Shown here in pieces: positions 47,034-59,665 of a stretch of 64,000 nt of DNA (the first letter of the stretch is position 1; each line of letters starts with the position of its first letter). Source of the DNA: Siphonodentalium dalli (Eukaryota > Mollusca > Scaphopoda > Gadilida > Siphonodentaliidae); contig CP136063.1 of NCBI GenBank assembly GCA_032622095.1, forward strand, positions 121,354,723-121,418,722, in the 5' to 3' direction. Made by a program: the position numbers and the translations under genes. The notes under the pieces are model-generated. The model did no database searches, was not told the origin of the DNA, and worked only from the letters and a program-made list of their open reading frames with translations.

Positions 47034-48914
47034 GTGAGTACTAGTATATGTCAAAATTACATGTAGGTATGCATATGCACATGGAAGATTAAGTAAACAG
47101 ATGTCCCACTTAAAGCCTTGGTATTGAACAAATATACTCTATCTCTGCCGTCATATATGGGTCAATATTGAAAAAAGGTACAAAATGGTGTTACTTGGGT
47201 TGACATGAACACATGTCAGTTAGCACACTAATAACCTGGAATAATTGTATTTATTTGTGATGGTGGTATCATCAGGGGTTACTTAAAATTGTTATAAGTG
47301 AACTTATTGAGATTCCAAATTTATTCCAAGCTCAGTATTAGAGCCACATACCAGTTTTATTGATGTTACTGGTCATACCAACCTAATTTCATGAGAAATT
47401 CTCAAGATAAATATATAGCAAATGATAGGTATTTATTATTTTTATTTATCACAAAACTCTGCTCTTTGTGAAATAAATCACAAAAACATGTGACAAGACA
47501 TCATATTTCAGATTTTTACTTGTTTTGCACCGTTACTGATTTCTGTGTCATTGGTGTTACCATATTGATAACCCTCCTTAATAAGATGATAAGAATCAGT
47601 CTAGGATAAGAGAACACCACTGGTTGGTAGAATATTTCAAGGTAATTGCTTGGAAAGTTAAAGTGGTGGCATCAACTGTTTATGTTTTTTAAAATTTATT
47701 ACAGATTTTCATATATATACTTCCACTTGTTGAAAAAAATGAGGGTGGGTATACTGATTGACCTCTCCATCAGCTCTCCTGTACTCATAGTACACTTGTG
47801 CACTGATAGATTCATTTGGGATTTTTGTGAGTTTCAAAAAAAATAATTTATGAGGTGAGTTTACATTGAGGTGTTACTCAGCAGTAGCTCCTTGTAACTA
47901 AAGCAGGGTTTCTGCTAGGGATAAAATGTTAGGGCACCTTTTCTTGTGGCTAAGGGAAAAGGGCGATTCTCCCTTTACGTGCGTTACATCTGAACAATTT
48001 TTTTGACATTTGAGACCTGACAACTGCCATACTAATATGGAACAATTTTATTTTTTCCAATGACAAACCTGCTCATCTTTAATGCTGATCTTCATTCAAC
48101 TCAATATCAGCTAATTCTTCAGAGTTATAGCCTGACAATTTTTGTTACGTACGTTACATCACAGAAATGCATTTTTTGGGACCACGTGTCTTTGAATGGA
48201 TTTTTCTCTGAATTCTCAAAGTGCCAACTTATGAGAGTAATCATGGATCAAGGGGAAGAATAATTATGTTTTGAGGTCATGGAAATAAATGCTATAGAAA
48301 TAAAAAAGTATTTGTGATAGGAATGATTTTGCAGCGTTACGTGCGTTACAAAAATATGTTACGAGTGTTACATGTTCAAATCAAAGTGATAATTTTGAAA
48401 TGTTTCTACTTAGAAAAGAAGATTTGCTATATTATTTCTTTGAATAACTCATTCTTCAAAAGATTTAAATGTTTTTAAGTATATAAATGACTGCATTTTC
48501 AATAACATGTGCATCATAATTTCTGTGGTTGAATCTTGCACAATACATATAGAGAGATCAGAACAAACAACGCCAGCCTCAGACTGCAACTTATCTGAGT
48601 GGTCCAAATGCATCAATAAAATAAATTGAATTACAAGATGAAAAGTAATCATCCAAAGTGTATTCTGGCTGAATAACTTTCTTAACCACAGCTGTTATTA
48701 CTGTCTAGTGATGGTATTCAAAACTGACCACACTAAATTCACAAGTAGGGTGATGCCTATGCTAAGAACGATATTGAAATTAAATTACCCGACGGCCCGA
48801 TTCCCCTAGCCAAGTTTTCCCTTAGACAAGTTTTCCCCCTCGCATTCCACTCCCAGACCCAAATTAATGATAGGACTGGCTGGTATGCCGACTGTAGGTA
48901 TAATTGTCCAGATG

Positions 48915-50091
48915 CAGGGATGTGCCAATCCCGATAATAGTCCCGGGCGGGAGGGTCATCGGTCCGATTGGGCGACCATGGTTCACCCAATTGGAAGAAA
49001 ATTTGGATTATTAGCGTCCGCAAACACGTTTTCCTTGCATTTCAGGTGTAAAATACACCACAAGGCCTCTGACAAATTATCATTAAATAGGGACATTTCA
49101 TATTTTAAATTTGGGCGAACATAATTTGAAAGTCAGTGTAACTCACCCGGTATAAGAAATAACGAATCCTCTGCATATTCTTTATATAAATCCAATTATT
49201 TAACAGGTTAATCCGGTATAGTAAACTGAAACGGCGGCATTATATCAAAGGCTGTCTTGGAGAGAACTAACAACAGCGTCATACGAACACGTGCCAATCA
49301 TCACCTGAGTACTAATCGCGTCATGTCATATTTCCCACGTGATTCCCTTCTTTTTAATATACACAGTGTCGTCTATTTACAATGTTTGTTTATACCACTT
49401 CTGTTACGTCACACTTTCATGGAATGGACTTTTAATCACCTATTCTTTCCGTCTGCCCACAGTTTAACCGCATCGTGGAAAGGGAAATCTTCCAGGGGCG
49501 GTCCTTCAATTACTATACGCATGACCGCGTCTAACATTTTCTCCACCATGCGATTTCTGAGACATGATTTGATCAGTTTCATCTGGCTGAAATCACACTC
49601 AACGTCTGCGGTATGTGGTGGTACCACTCGATATATTTCAGCCAGGTGTGATGTTATTTGATACACCATTCTCAGTGGAAAATTTCAATAACGACATCGT
49701 TTTGGCTTAGGATCATTGAAACTGAGCATTCCAAATTAATCCCGGGACTTTTAACTCCTTCAGTTCAGCACGCGCGGAAAGTATTTGATTATGTCGGCTC
49801 TTTGTAATAAAATTCACCGGTCATCGTAGACCTTTTGACACCCCATTAATCAAGGCTCCCCACGTGCTTTATAGGAGGCATTAAAATGCCACAGACGGCA
49901 ACATGTCCTGGCTATCAGACATGCAAGATGTCGTTTTCATCAAGAGAACTCGGCACAATTTACAATGCGAGTACAGTTGTGATCGTAAAAATGTGCCGGG
50001 CGCACCGGTTTGAAAACGTAATGACTCCCAGGCGATCGTTTTGAGTGGTGGGCGCCCCCGCCTGGTGCCGCCCGGCGTGAGCACATCCCTG
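48915..50091 (-). mobile_element. Nested hAT relic with transposase C-terminus
   Basis: Starts CAGGGATGTGCCAATCCC and ends GGCGTGAGCACATCCCTG, hAT-like inverted ends. CAGATG abuts both ends (48909-48914, 50092-50097), a 6-bp repeat rather than the usual 8. It carries the reverse-strand transposase tail at 49436-49669. 1177 bp, so most of the coding region is lost. Confidence 0.65.
49436..49669 (-). pseudogene. hAT transposase C-terminal (dimerisation) fragment
   Basis: The minus strand encodes VPPHTADVECDFSQMKLIK, then SCLRNRMVEKMLDAVMRI and EGPPLEDFPFHDAVKLW. This matches the hAT C-terminal dimerisation region: 'P.S.A.vER.FS.mk.iK...R..m....l..lm.i...gp'. Related sequences occur in ZNF862/ZBED-like host proteins. 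It lies inside inverted hAT-like ends and lacks the DDE catalytic part and zinc finger, so it is a decayed transposase and not a host gene. The first Met is not a native start. Confidence 0.75.
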
Positions 50092-50642
50092 CAGATGACT
50101 CCCGAATGTCGTAATATTAACTCCCGTCGCATCTGTTTCAATTACGACAATAATAAGACCCCATCATCGTGCCAGAAACCAGATAACATTACCAATTACG
50201 ACAATAACAACCCCGTTGTAACGCTGAAAATTACGTCTCCGGTGCTACCAACCTCATTCATTTCAAAGTATGAAGTTCCGACTGTATTCCCCAAGATGTG
50301 TATAATTATTAAAGTGCGAAATGCCATATGTATGCCATTTATCTCATACTATCAACCCAGATCAACAGCTGGGAATACAAATATATTAACTGATGGAGTG
50401 ATGGTCATGGAAAGCATCGTATATGAGCGCGGAACTTTCCTCGATAAGACGGTGATGAAACGCACCGGCTACGTGGTCGTGATATTAACCGACCACCGGT
50501 TAACGAGCGTTTCAAATTCCGCTTTCGAAATCAGATTATATCGCCATTAAGTCAGCACAACCTATTTATTCTGGGCGTGCTGGACAATGTATTTCTGGTG
50601 TTGCACTTTTCTAAATTTTCGAGGCAGGTGTTCTGTTTTCCC
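50092..50642. other. Part of the larger hAT-like element; unassigned ORF
   Basis: An open frame of 169 codons (50041-50550) begins inside the nested hAT and runs through repeated ATTACGACAATAA words. No domain recognised and the start is impossible as a native one, so I do not call it a gene. Confidence 0.35.
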
Positions 50643-52875
50643 CTATCTACAAACCGGCCCCATTCCCCTACCCCCTAGCGGAAACCCTGTATAAGTACTA
50701 CTATTAAACTGTACAATGCAAAGGTTACCCAATGTATCTATAATTTTCAGACAGTCTGTACTACAAATCATGTAATTGTCAGAAAACATGGGGCCATATT
50801 TATGAGAAATTTCATTAATGGATGAGATGGCACTATAATTCACAAGAAAATATAATAATTAGATCTTATAATATAAATTTCTTGTTTCTAAAAAGACTTA
50901 TCCCGGTTTGGACTGTTTATTCAACCTTGAAATTCAACAAGACTGGTCAGAGTGATATGTAACGCACGTAACGTTACGTGCGTTACACATATAGTCAGTG
51001 CAGAATCTTCTTTAATTGGGTAGAAACTGGGGTGAAATTGCAAGATATGAATAAGGAATCAAGTTTAGCTTTTAAAAACAGGTTTCGGAATTTTAAGTCT
51101 GTCCTTATGACTCACACAGAACAAAATCTTATGAATTGTGTTACGTGCGTTACATCAGATACAATTTAACATGAATCAAATTTTTCCGAATTTATGTTTG
51201 AATTTATGTTTTACAATTTATTTATCTGATAAAGTTATGTTACATGTGTTTCAGAAAGTGAACTTGAATAAAATTACAACTTTTTTCTTTTTAAATATTG
51301 TAGCGTGCTAAAATGATGCTAAATCTAAGAAAAAAAGGAATTTTGTAAATGCTTGGTTCTGAGGCCCATATATTAATTTCTAGGAGCCAACTGGTTAAAT
51401 TTCTGTTCAAAATGAATAATTCAGAGACATGCTAAAAAAAAAATTATATAAAATTGTTATATATCAAGATTTAAATTTTTGCCGACATGGTTGACACTTC
51501 TGGAGAATTGCCCAAAACACAATTGCCATTGCCTCCAATGTTGATGAGGAAGATACACTTACAAATACAGTATACATGTAACTGGCTTCTAGTATGTTCT
51601 ACTATGGTTATTTCATAGTTCAAATAATGTGCCCAACGGACTAGCCCATTTTCTTATAGACAGATAATCGATGGCAATGAAAGGTGACTGCTGACAATTT
51701 CACAAATTTGATTGACTGATTGATAACCACGTGCTTTCTGCATTCCTCGACCTTGACCTCCAAGTACGGTACAGAGTTTATAGAGGTTTGCCGAGTTGTT
51801 TTTGTTAGTAAACACATGGTACAAACTACACGATAGAGTTCTCTCCCTTGCTATAAACGAGTCGATTCATCTACGGTGGGGGTGCTGCTTGCAGTTTGCA
51901 TGCAATGATCAAGAGTTTAGGAATCCAGAATTTGTGTTGCATATTTAAACATGACTGGTTATAAAATCTAGTGGGTATATGCAAATATTAAAACTTGACC
52001 TGCCCATATTTCACTATAGTTTCAAAATAAGAATATGGCTCATACTGTGCGTCATTCAATACTACCATGTAATTTATGTTGGTTACAAATATAGGCTAAA
52101 GCATCTAGGCTTGCATGGGACAAGTAGGGATGTTGCTATCGGGGGGGGTTATGTCTCGAAAATGAAAAGCTAAACTAATGTGAACAACCATCATATATAC
52201 ATCATCATTGAGTAATACCCAAAAGAGAGAAAACTGACAAAGAAAAGCCAATAGAACAAAGGGTAACATACAGTGGCTCTGAATATCTATAGGTGATTTC
52301 CCGTCTTCAAATTTAACAATCACTCAGCAGTGATGCGCATTTTTTATGAATAAACAACATTAAGCGTTTTTGATATGTTAAAAGTCAAACTTTCTGTAAT
52401 CGCCTTGAAATTGTCAATTATCTATCCCCAGTCATTCTCGTTGAATCCTCCAAGTGCTGGGTCCATTCATCCTTGGATGCACACACACGATATACATGTA
52501 TTCTAGAGCGTACCTGAGCTTACTGGAATTTAAACGTGTCATCACACTGATCCGGGCTACATATTTTGGGCTTGACCATTCACATGTATTCACATTGTCG
52601 AAGCAAGATGCACATGCTGCATTTTTTCAATGTCTCTAAACACACCAATCAAGATCAAAGAGAATTTAGAGATATCACAGGAAAAACAATCGATGTCCTT
52701 AACAGAACGACGTAATCAGGATTAGATTACACATGCATTTAACTCTGGGTGTATGTGATGTCTACCGGTACTTCACATTATATACGAAAGTGATGTATCT
52801 TGTATGGATGGGGGTAAATTGAACGAGGGGAAAGGGACCATTGAAAGAACCCACTGCCCCCAAGCGGAAACCCTG

Positions 52876-53289
52876 ACTAAAGTTAATAAAGGATTAATAT
52901 CAGTCTATTTCAAACGAACACTATCATTAAATTTGAATGCATGCATCTTCCACAACCCACTGGTGTGTGTTTAGCATTACATCACACATGGTTTATAGCT
53001 CACCTGACACCATCTCTGCGGTATAGCTATATTCATCACTCCCCTCTTGTTGTCCGTCCATCTGTCAACAATTCTTTAAACATTTCTCCAGACCCATAAG
53101 ACTGAATTGGTTCATATTTGGGATTGGTTCATATTTCTTCCCTAGGTAGTCTGGTCGTTGAAGCGTTGGACCTAGAACAAAGCTGTTTTTTGTGTCATTT
53201 TGTCGGGCAGAATCTGGGGAACAGCATATCCAAAATCCGCTAAAATAAGCTTTGGGGGAAATTTTCTAGAGCAATTTAAAAAAAAGGTC
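52876..53289. repeat. Interspersed repeat with GTCCGTCCATCTGTC
   Basis: From about 52998: ATAGCTCACCTGACACCAT, TTGTTGTCCGTCCATCTGTC, AACAATTCTTTAAACATTTC and TGAATTGGTTCATATTTGGG. Modules of this wording are common in marine invertebrate genomes and resemble the module at 53300. Confidence 0.5.
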
Positions 53290-53299
53290 CTATTTGTGG

Positions 53300-53690
53300 T
53301 TTTTATGTTTACCCATACCATAGTATGGTAAACATAGTGTCGTTGCCCGGATTGACCACTCGTCGTTCGTCCGTCTGTCCGTCTGTCTGTCTGTCTGTCC
53401 GTAGACACTTTACGAGTAATGCGATAACTCAAACATTTTCTATCCGATCGAAACCAAATTTTGTATACGGGTTTCTCAGCCCAAAATACAGATCGAGTTC
53501 GAATTTGGGTTTGATCCGAGATTTTGTAACAGAGTTATGGCCCTTTTTCAACTTAGAATTCATGCATGCTGCCATAACTAAAAAAAATTCATCTCACCGT
53601 AACCAAATTTGGTATGCGAGTTGCTCAGCCCAAAATACCGATTGTCGTTCCCGATTATCGGCTCATCACTAATTCTTGGCGAGTAGCTCT
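53300..53690 (+). repeat. GTCCGTC module with terminal hairpin, copy 1
   Basis: Opens with the hairpin TTTACCATACTATGGTAAA-like sequence (TACCATAGTATGGTA, 53323-53337 region). Next come GTCCGTCTGTCCGTCTGTCT repeats and GTAGACACTTTACGAGTAAT, then CCAAATTTTGTATACGGG, AGATCGAGTTCGAATTTGGG and AGTTATGGCCCTTTTTC. The same order occurs at 58606-59665. Confidence 0.65.
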
Positions 53691-53880
53691 CCTATAAAAT
53701 GTTGAGGCGAGTAGTATCCCAGCAGGAGATGCCTTCGATAGTATTTTATTGAACCACGTGGTCTCTCTGTTTGTTGTGCAGAAATTGTATTGCCGATGTG
53801 AATCGGAATCAGTTCGATTTTGAATTAATTCCTCGATCTATTTTAGTAAATAGCACATATATTAATAAAAAGAAAACCTT

Positions 53881-53994
53881 CGTGTTTTGAGTGAATACCG
53901 GAATTACCTCATTCGTGGTCACAGTGAGATACCGGAATCATCACTCATGGCCTAAAGGCCACTTGTGATACTTCCGGTATTCACTCAAAACACG
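53881..53994. repeat. Palindrome with CGTGTTTTGAGTGAATACCGG arms
   Basis: CGTGTTTTGAGTGAATACCG is answered exactly by CGGTATTCACTCAAAACACG. The inner part contains a further GGCCTAAAGGCC palindrome. 114 bp overall. Confidence 0.8.
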
Positions 53995-54353
53995 CAGGTA
54001 TCCTCTATGTATAATAAGTAAAAAAAAGCCATGATAAACTATGAGAAAAGATGAGAATGGATTTTTTTTCATTGCAATTTTTTTCCTCGACCAAAACCGG
54101 ACCCGCCCCATGGTTTCAACTGTTAAAGGGAGAAATTGTGGACAAAAAATTAAAATATAGAGCACCCCCTCACTTGTATAAGGCTATAGCATGCACTACT
54201 ATATGAATATGATTGTTTCAATTCATTTTGAAGCTGTAATTTGTCTTAGAAATGATTTTGGAAAAAAATTGCATGACATCAGAAAAAAATCTGCATTCCG
54301 GGCTCGGGGACACCCACCCACCCGGTCCTTGTATCCTGTAATTTTTTGCCTAT

Positions 54354-54478
54354 CCCCCCCCCCCCCCCGGCTCAATTTAAAAAAATAAATAAATAAATGA
54401 AAAAAAATATATAATAATTTTTTTTTTTTTAAATAATTAAAAAAAAAAAAAAAAATTAAAGTTAATTTTTTTTTAAAA
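54354..54478. repeat. C15 tract followed by poly-A/poly-T low complexity
   Basis: C15 at 54354-54368, then AAATAAATAAATAAATG, T-runs of 11-12, A-runs of about 17 and T9. Confidence 0.9.
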
Positions 54479-55769
54479 ACTAACACTATTATATTACTCT
54501 GCCAAGGGTACCCCGAGTCACCACACCAAATTTGTTTAAATCGGTCCAAAATCTTGTGTTATGTACTGGTAAATTTGTTTGGTGCGACATTAAATCCAAT
54601 TCACCAATTCCATCCCATGCCTTTGGACTACTTTAGCTATTGATAAGGCTATATTATTTTCTGATGTCTCTTTATATGCCAATGTGCAGATAATCTGATA
54701 AAGAAAGCTATGGTATCTAATTTAAAATAAAGATTCAACAATACACATCACATGTTATTAACAGTAGACTTGAACATCTTTGCTGCCTTGCACAGCTGAA
54801 GATATCACTCTACAGATGGTCTGAGGTCATTATAAATGTTATTGGTTTAATAGAGATGCCAGCTTTCATCATAAACAATTCCTGTGATTTGTTGACAGCT
54901 CTGCTATATAATTGATATTAATGGGTCAGCAGTGAGGTGGCTTATCTTGATCTATATTGTTGGTAGAATTTGATACCTTATCATTGTAAACTTAAATTGG
55001 ACTCTCTTAACCCAAGTATTCCATGTCCAGGTCACCTTTCGCATTTTTAAACCCGAGGCTGTGGTGGTGCAGCATTACAGATCCTATACCAGTGCATTCT
55101 ATTATATAAATGCGAGTGACCCATAAATTCCAATAATTTGTGTTATGTACATTTGTCTATAATAGTACATAACAGGCCATAACATTGCGGACGCGTCACA
55201 AAAAGTCCCTTAAAATCCGAGTTGAGCTTTCTGAGTTACCTAATTTTTTCCATATAATTGAAAAAAAATAAAAAAAATTCACAATCATGGAAATAATTGG
55301 ATGCTGTAACAATTTTTCAGCCGAAACGTATACAAAAAGCACTCAATATTGTTCGATACACAATTCTCGGACCAAAGACACCCATTCAAAGGGAAATTTC
55401 GAATGAATTTCGCATATATGGATATGAAATAAAACACTGAGCCAAAATACTGACGATTTTTAAGGCAAACTGTTGTATTCGATTTCGGATTTCTCAGGCT
55501 TCTCAAAACATAGATGCAAGCGATCTATTTTAAAAACTGCACAGACAACACTCCGTCGCTATAATAGGCAGAATTAGCGAGTAAGTGGTAAAAACTTGTA
55601 AAAACATAACCCTATACCCCAAAACTGGTTGTCAACGATCTGGGCGTATTTTGCTCTTCTATTTTGTCTAATCTAGTCATATGCATTACGCAGTTATACC
55701 AGTCTATGTGAAATACTAGCAGGTTAGCCCGCCACCGGCGGCCTTTGTCCGAAACATGACATTTTCTGA
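54479..55769. other. Unassigned sequence
   Basis: No gene or element recognised. Confidence 0.4.
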
Positions 55770-55985
55770 CATGTTTTTTTTTTTTTTTTTTGGCTATTCA
55801 CCCCAAAACATCTCGTTCCCATTTGCCTGCAACTGTCCAATTAAGTCAATTATTTTTAAAGTCAAATGTCATAACGATCGGACCTAATGGTAATGGATTA
55901 AATTTTGAAACCCAAGATGGCTGCTAGCAGCCATGTTTTTTTCCGAATAACCCAAAAATGACTCGTTTCCCATCTAAATAACAAG
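55770..55985 (-). repeat. Solo relative of the ~160-bp array monomer
   Basis: Reverse orientation: CAAGATGGCTGCTAGCAGCC, ATGTTTTTTTCCGAATAACCC and AAAATGACTCGTTTCCCATC correspond to the array's CAGCCATCTTGG, TTCGGCCAAAAAACATGG and GATGGGAACGAGTCATTTT. Confidence 0.65.
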
Positions 55986-56003
55986 TTTTGGGAAATTTGA
56001 TAC

Positions 56004-56132
56004 CATAATTGACAGTGGTTAGCATTATTTTGTTGCAATACATCGATTCTGATAACTAAAGTGTAATTTGAAGAAATGTTGTTGTTGTTGTATCTTGATG
56101 ATATGGGGACCGCCTGATCGGATTGAGTACCT
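56004..56132 (+). mobile_element. Truncated copy of the TTAA foldback element
   Basis: Matches the outer right arm of 15996-16933: GACAGTGGTTAGCATTATTT, ATCGATTCTGAT, GTTGTTGTTG and GGATTGAGTACCT, followed by TTAA at 56133-56136. The left part of the element is missing. Confidence 0.75.
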
Positions 56133-56136
56133 TTAA

Positions 56137-57308
56137 GCCAATAATGACGCAATCTCCTGATCAGTCACTTGCCACTTCACACAGCCTCGATATAGTCATG
56201 ATACAGTAAATATAAGGACAATATATGGGGATATGTAGGTTGTGAACTTGTGATTGGAATGGCAATGTTAAGCATACACATGTAGAATCGCTTGGAAATT
56301 GTCATGCCTCTCTCACTTTAATAGGCACCACAATGTAAACAAACTAGCGGAAAATTGCACCAGCACTGAAACAACACATGAATTCCATATGGTCTCATCC
56401 AAATGTTTTGCAGGGTTTTGCACAGCATTGTTGTCATCTACTTTACAGCAGCGTTTGCACTTTTATGCATTTTTGTGTGACTAGTGGTCCCCTTAGATCG
56501 CTGTTTTCTCGACTATTATTGGCTCTTATGACAGTTGGCCAATATGGATACTTATGGATCATTGTGTTAAAATCAGACTGTTTTCAGTGGGAGACAATGT
56601 TCAGAAACCATACCCAGGCATTTTGTGTAGCGTTTTTCTCAGAAATAGAAACTAAGGGAGGGGCGAAGAAGCATGCATCTGTTGGCACTAATATCACCCT
56701 ACAGGGCTGTGGACCGTTTATTGTAATAAAAATGATAATTACCTGTCCATGTAGATATTACTGATTTTTTTCGCCTCGGTCGCTCGAAAAAATCGCAATT
56801 TGACTGCCACAGCACCCGTACACTCCAACACAGCAGACATACACCCGCCACAGCGCAGAAACGATTGGTCGGTGTGATACTCTGCAATCATTCTTCCTCA
56901 CATATTTCGAGCGTGTTGTCACTCTTATAGGACTAGCTATTCAATTATGCATAAAATGTAAATTTCATTCTATTTTGGCCATTTTGGGACATAAATTCTA
57001 CTTATATGGTTCACAACTAAGCATTGTGTGTATGTATCTCAATGTATTGTGAATTTGGAATTAATTGATCTACACATGACTGCATTCTCATATGGCCTGA
57101 TGGAAATGCTTCAGAATTTGAACCACTCCGAAAAATCAAGATATCTCAAAAATCTCAACTCCGATTTTAGGGGACTTTTGCCATGTTTTTCATAAACATG
57201 TTCTTATTGATCCCTGAAAAAATCAGCTTTCCCAGATTTTTTGCACTTGTGAAACCTAATGTGCCTGGACTCTATATATATAGTAAAGTGCATGTTCCGT
57301 TATAGATA
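56137..57308. other. Unassigned sequence
   Basis: No gene recognised. A 128-codon ORF at 56378-56764 has no recognisable domain. Confidence 0.4.
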
Positions 57309-57626
57309 CAGGCCTTAAAACAACGAGAATCATGATTATTATTATTATTATAGATACATTTAGAGCACATTATAGAATAAATTAGTTTCAATGCGCTTAT
57401 AATACAAACATGGTACACATCCTAAAATAATAGTAAATAGCGAATGGATAAAATTATATACTAAGAACCTAACTAGAAAATACGCAAACTTAACCTAATT
57501 CTCAACCGTAGTAAAGGCAATGTAAATAAATAAATAAATAACATTTTGATTCTCGTAAAAAGTCTTGATTCCCTGTAGAAACGCTATGTTGTGATTCTCG
57601 CAAAATGTTATGGTTTTTAAGGCCTG
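57309..57626. mobile_element. Small element with CAGGCCTTAAAA ends
   Basis: Begins CAGGCCTTAAAACAACGAGAA and ends CTCG...TTTTTAAGGCCTG. Contains (ATT)n and GATTCTCG words. A related trace lies at 12060-12170. No transposase. Confidence 0.55.
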
Positions 57627-58595
57627 AGATAGATTATTCAATGTTGACAAAACATTGAACACTTGTGAACCTCTGTTCATATTTATCATCAGCTTGTGTA
57701 AATACATGGACATTACTTCCCACAACAGATATATGCATAGGTATTGATAACGGTTGTATGTATGTGTCATGAATTAGATACTGTAGGTAGGGTCAAATGT
57801 TTCTCTTCTGACACCAGTGAGATTAAAAACTATAGAAAACTTCAGCACTCAGTTCTTGAGACATACATGTATTTGTGATACCGTACAGTAGGACTACAAA
57901 CTCCTGCTCTCCCAGTGGCTTCCTATGTTTAATAGCTAGGTATTAGTAAAGTATAAAGTCAGGTCCTGGAAAACTTGTATACATTGCAGTTTGCTTTATT
58001 ATATATGTTGGGTTAACTTGGGTTGATATTTATTGTCATTGTTAACCCAGCAGTGTTGTTCTACAATATCAATGTCTGTATAGTGTATAACAAATACTGA
58101 AATAGTCGAAAAGTTGGAAAGGTTTATGGAAATTTAGCAATATGCATTAAATTCACACCTCGACTGTCAGTCATTGTTTCTCTTTCACAATCGCATTGGG
58201 GAATCATGTGGTTTCGAGGTTGGTGAGTACCAAGCATTCAAAATGGCCGAGGTGAGTGCAAGTGCACAAAAACATAATATATGAGAAACTGACACAACAC
58301 ATAGCATTTTGACTGTTACAACCATACGCTAGTTTATTTATTAAAACAAGTTGATACCTTATTTGTTCGGAAATTATCAGTCGTTTTCTATAACATTCTG
58401 ACCAAAGTTTCCAGTTGGAGGTTCTTGGAATACACCAGTCATGCATCTAGGAGAATCCTTTGACTGACAAATTTGGTCAGAATTTTAGAGCAAACAACTG
58501 AGTTTGGACACAATTGAGGGATCATCTTGTTTGAAAAATAGTATAGCATATGCTCGTAGCTGCCAAAATACTACGTAATATCATTATCCTAGTTT
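57627..58595. other. Unassigned sequence
   Basis: No gene or element recognised. Confidence 0.4.
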
Positions 58596-59665
58596 ATTAC
58601 CTTTTTATGTGTACCCATACCATGTATGGTACACATAATGCTGACGTCCGGATCAACCATCTGTCGTTCGTCTGTCATACCATCTGTCTATCTGTCCGTC
58701 TGTCCGTAGACACTTGCTATCCGATTCGATTACTCAAATATTTTTTATCGGATCGTGTTCAAATTTTATGTGCATGGTTATGATGACACACTCCTCACCT
58801 GCATAGTTTTTGGTATCGATCGGTTGATCAGTTTAGAAATTATTAACACTTTGCATCCACACATAGGCATGAGCTATCCGATTCTGTAACCAAAGTATTT
58901 TTTGTCCGATTGTGTTCATATTTGATATGTAGGTTTATGATGACACACACCTCACCTGTATAGTTTTTGGTATCGATAGGTTGATCGGTTTAGAAAATAA
59001 TTAACCCTGCACACAAATGCTATCTGATGCATCTAAATCAAACAATTTTCTTCTGATATGCCTCATATTTCTTACCTAGGTCTTTCTTAGCACGTTCTTC
59101 ATCTGTCATTGGTATTGTTTAGTTAAAGACATATTATGCACTTCTTCGGGTACGTGAAACTGGTAAGTTAGTATGCAGGCACCATGCCAACTGGGGGTTT
59201 ATAGCATTCTACTAACATAGTCGAAAATCTGAAGCAAATCGATCGTATCACTCCAAAGAAAACATCGTCTGAACTACGCTCAAATGAAAATATTTACTTC
59301 TAGATTCGGGATGCGACTAGCGGCGATAAACTTACGATAATGATTTCGCCATCGAGAGTCACTTCATTTCATTAACATAAGATTGACGGAGTGTTTTGTC
59401 AATTTGGATATAATATTTGTAAAATATAACTACTTTGAGGAAGATTATTCACCATTTCTATTTGATCACCCTACTGGAGTGTTTAACATCACTTTAACCC
59501 TTTCCGCTCTTGTTTTTAAATAGAATTCATTCAAGCTGTGATGACTTAAATATTTTTCATCTGATCAGCACCAAATTTGGTACATATGGTCCTCACCCCG
59601 AAATACAGATCAAGTTCAAATTTGGGTTTGATCCGGTATATTTTAACAGAGTTATGGCCATTTAA
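58596..59665 (+). repeat. GTCCGTC module, copy 2, with ~161-bp tandem units
   Basis: Hairpin TGTACCATACATGGTACA-like sequence near 58610, then CTGTCTATCTGTCCGTCTGTCCGTAGACACTT. Two tandem units follow (TTTTTGGTATCGAT at about 58807 and 58968, each after GATGACACAC..CTCACCTG), then CCAAATTTGGTAC and AGTTATGGCC near 59575-59655. About 59020-59500 is unassigned. Confidence 0.6.

Larger units (their letters stand above)
47904..52875. mobile_element. hAT-like element of ~5 kb with subterminal motifs
   Basis: The left end CAGGGTTTCTGCTAGGG and the right end CAAGCGGAAACCCTG are inverted. ACTAAAG abuts both (47897-47903, 52876-52882), a 7-bp direct repeat. A second right-type end (CCCCCTAGCGGAAACCCTG) ends at 50689. 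TTACGTGCGTTACA-type words cluster near 47977, 48145, 48336 and 48358, and again near 50958, 50973 and 51141, which suits transposase-binding subterminal repeats. No intact transposase seen for this element. The ends could belong to two nested copies. Confidence 0.6.

Noticed and set aside
50041-50550. 169-codon + strand ORF
   Set aside because: Starts inside a nested hAT relic and crosses its end, so it cannot be a native gene; no domain seen.
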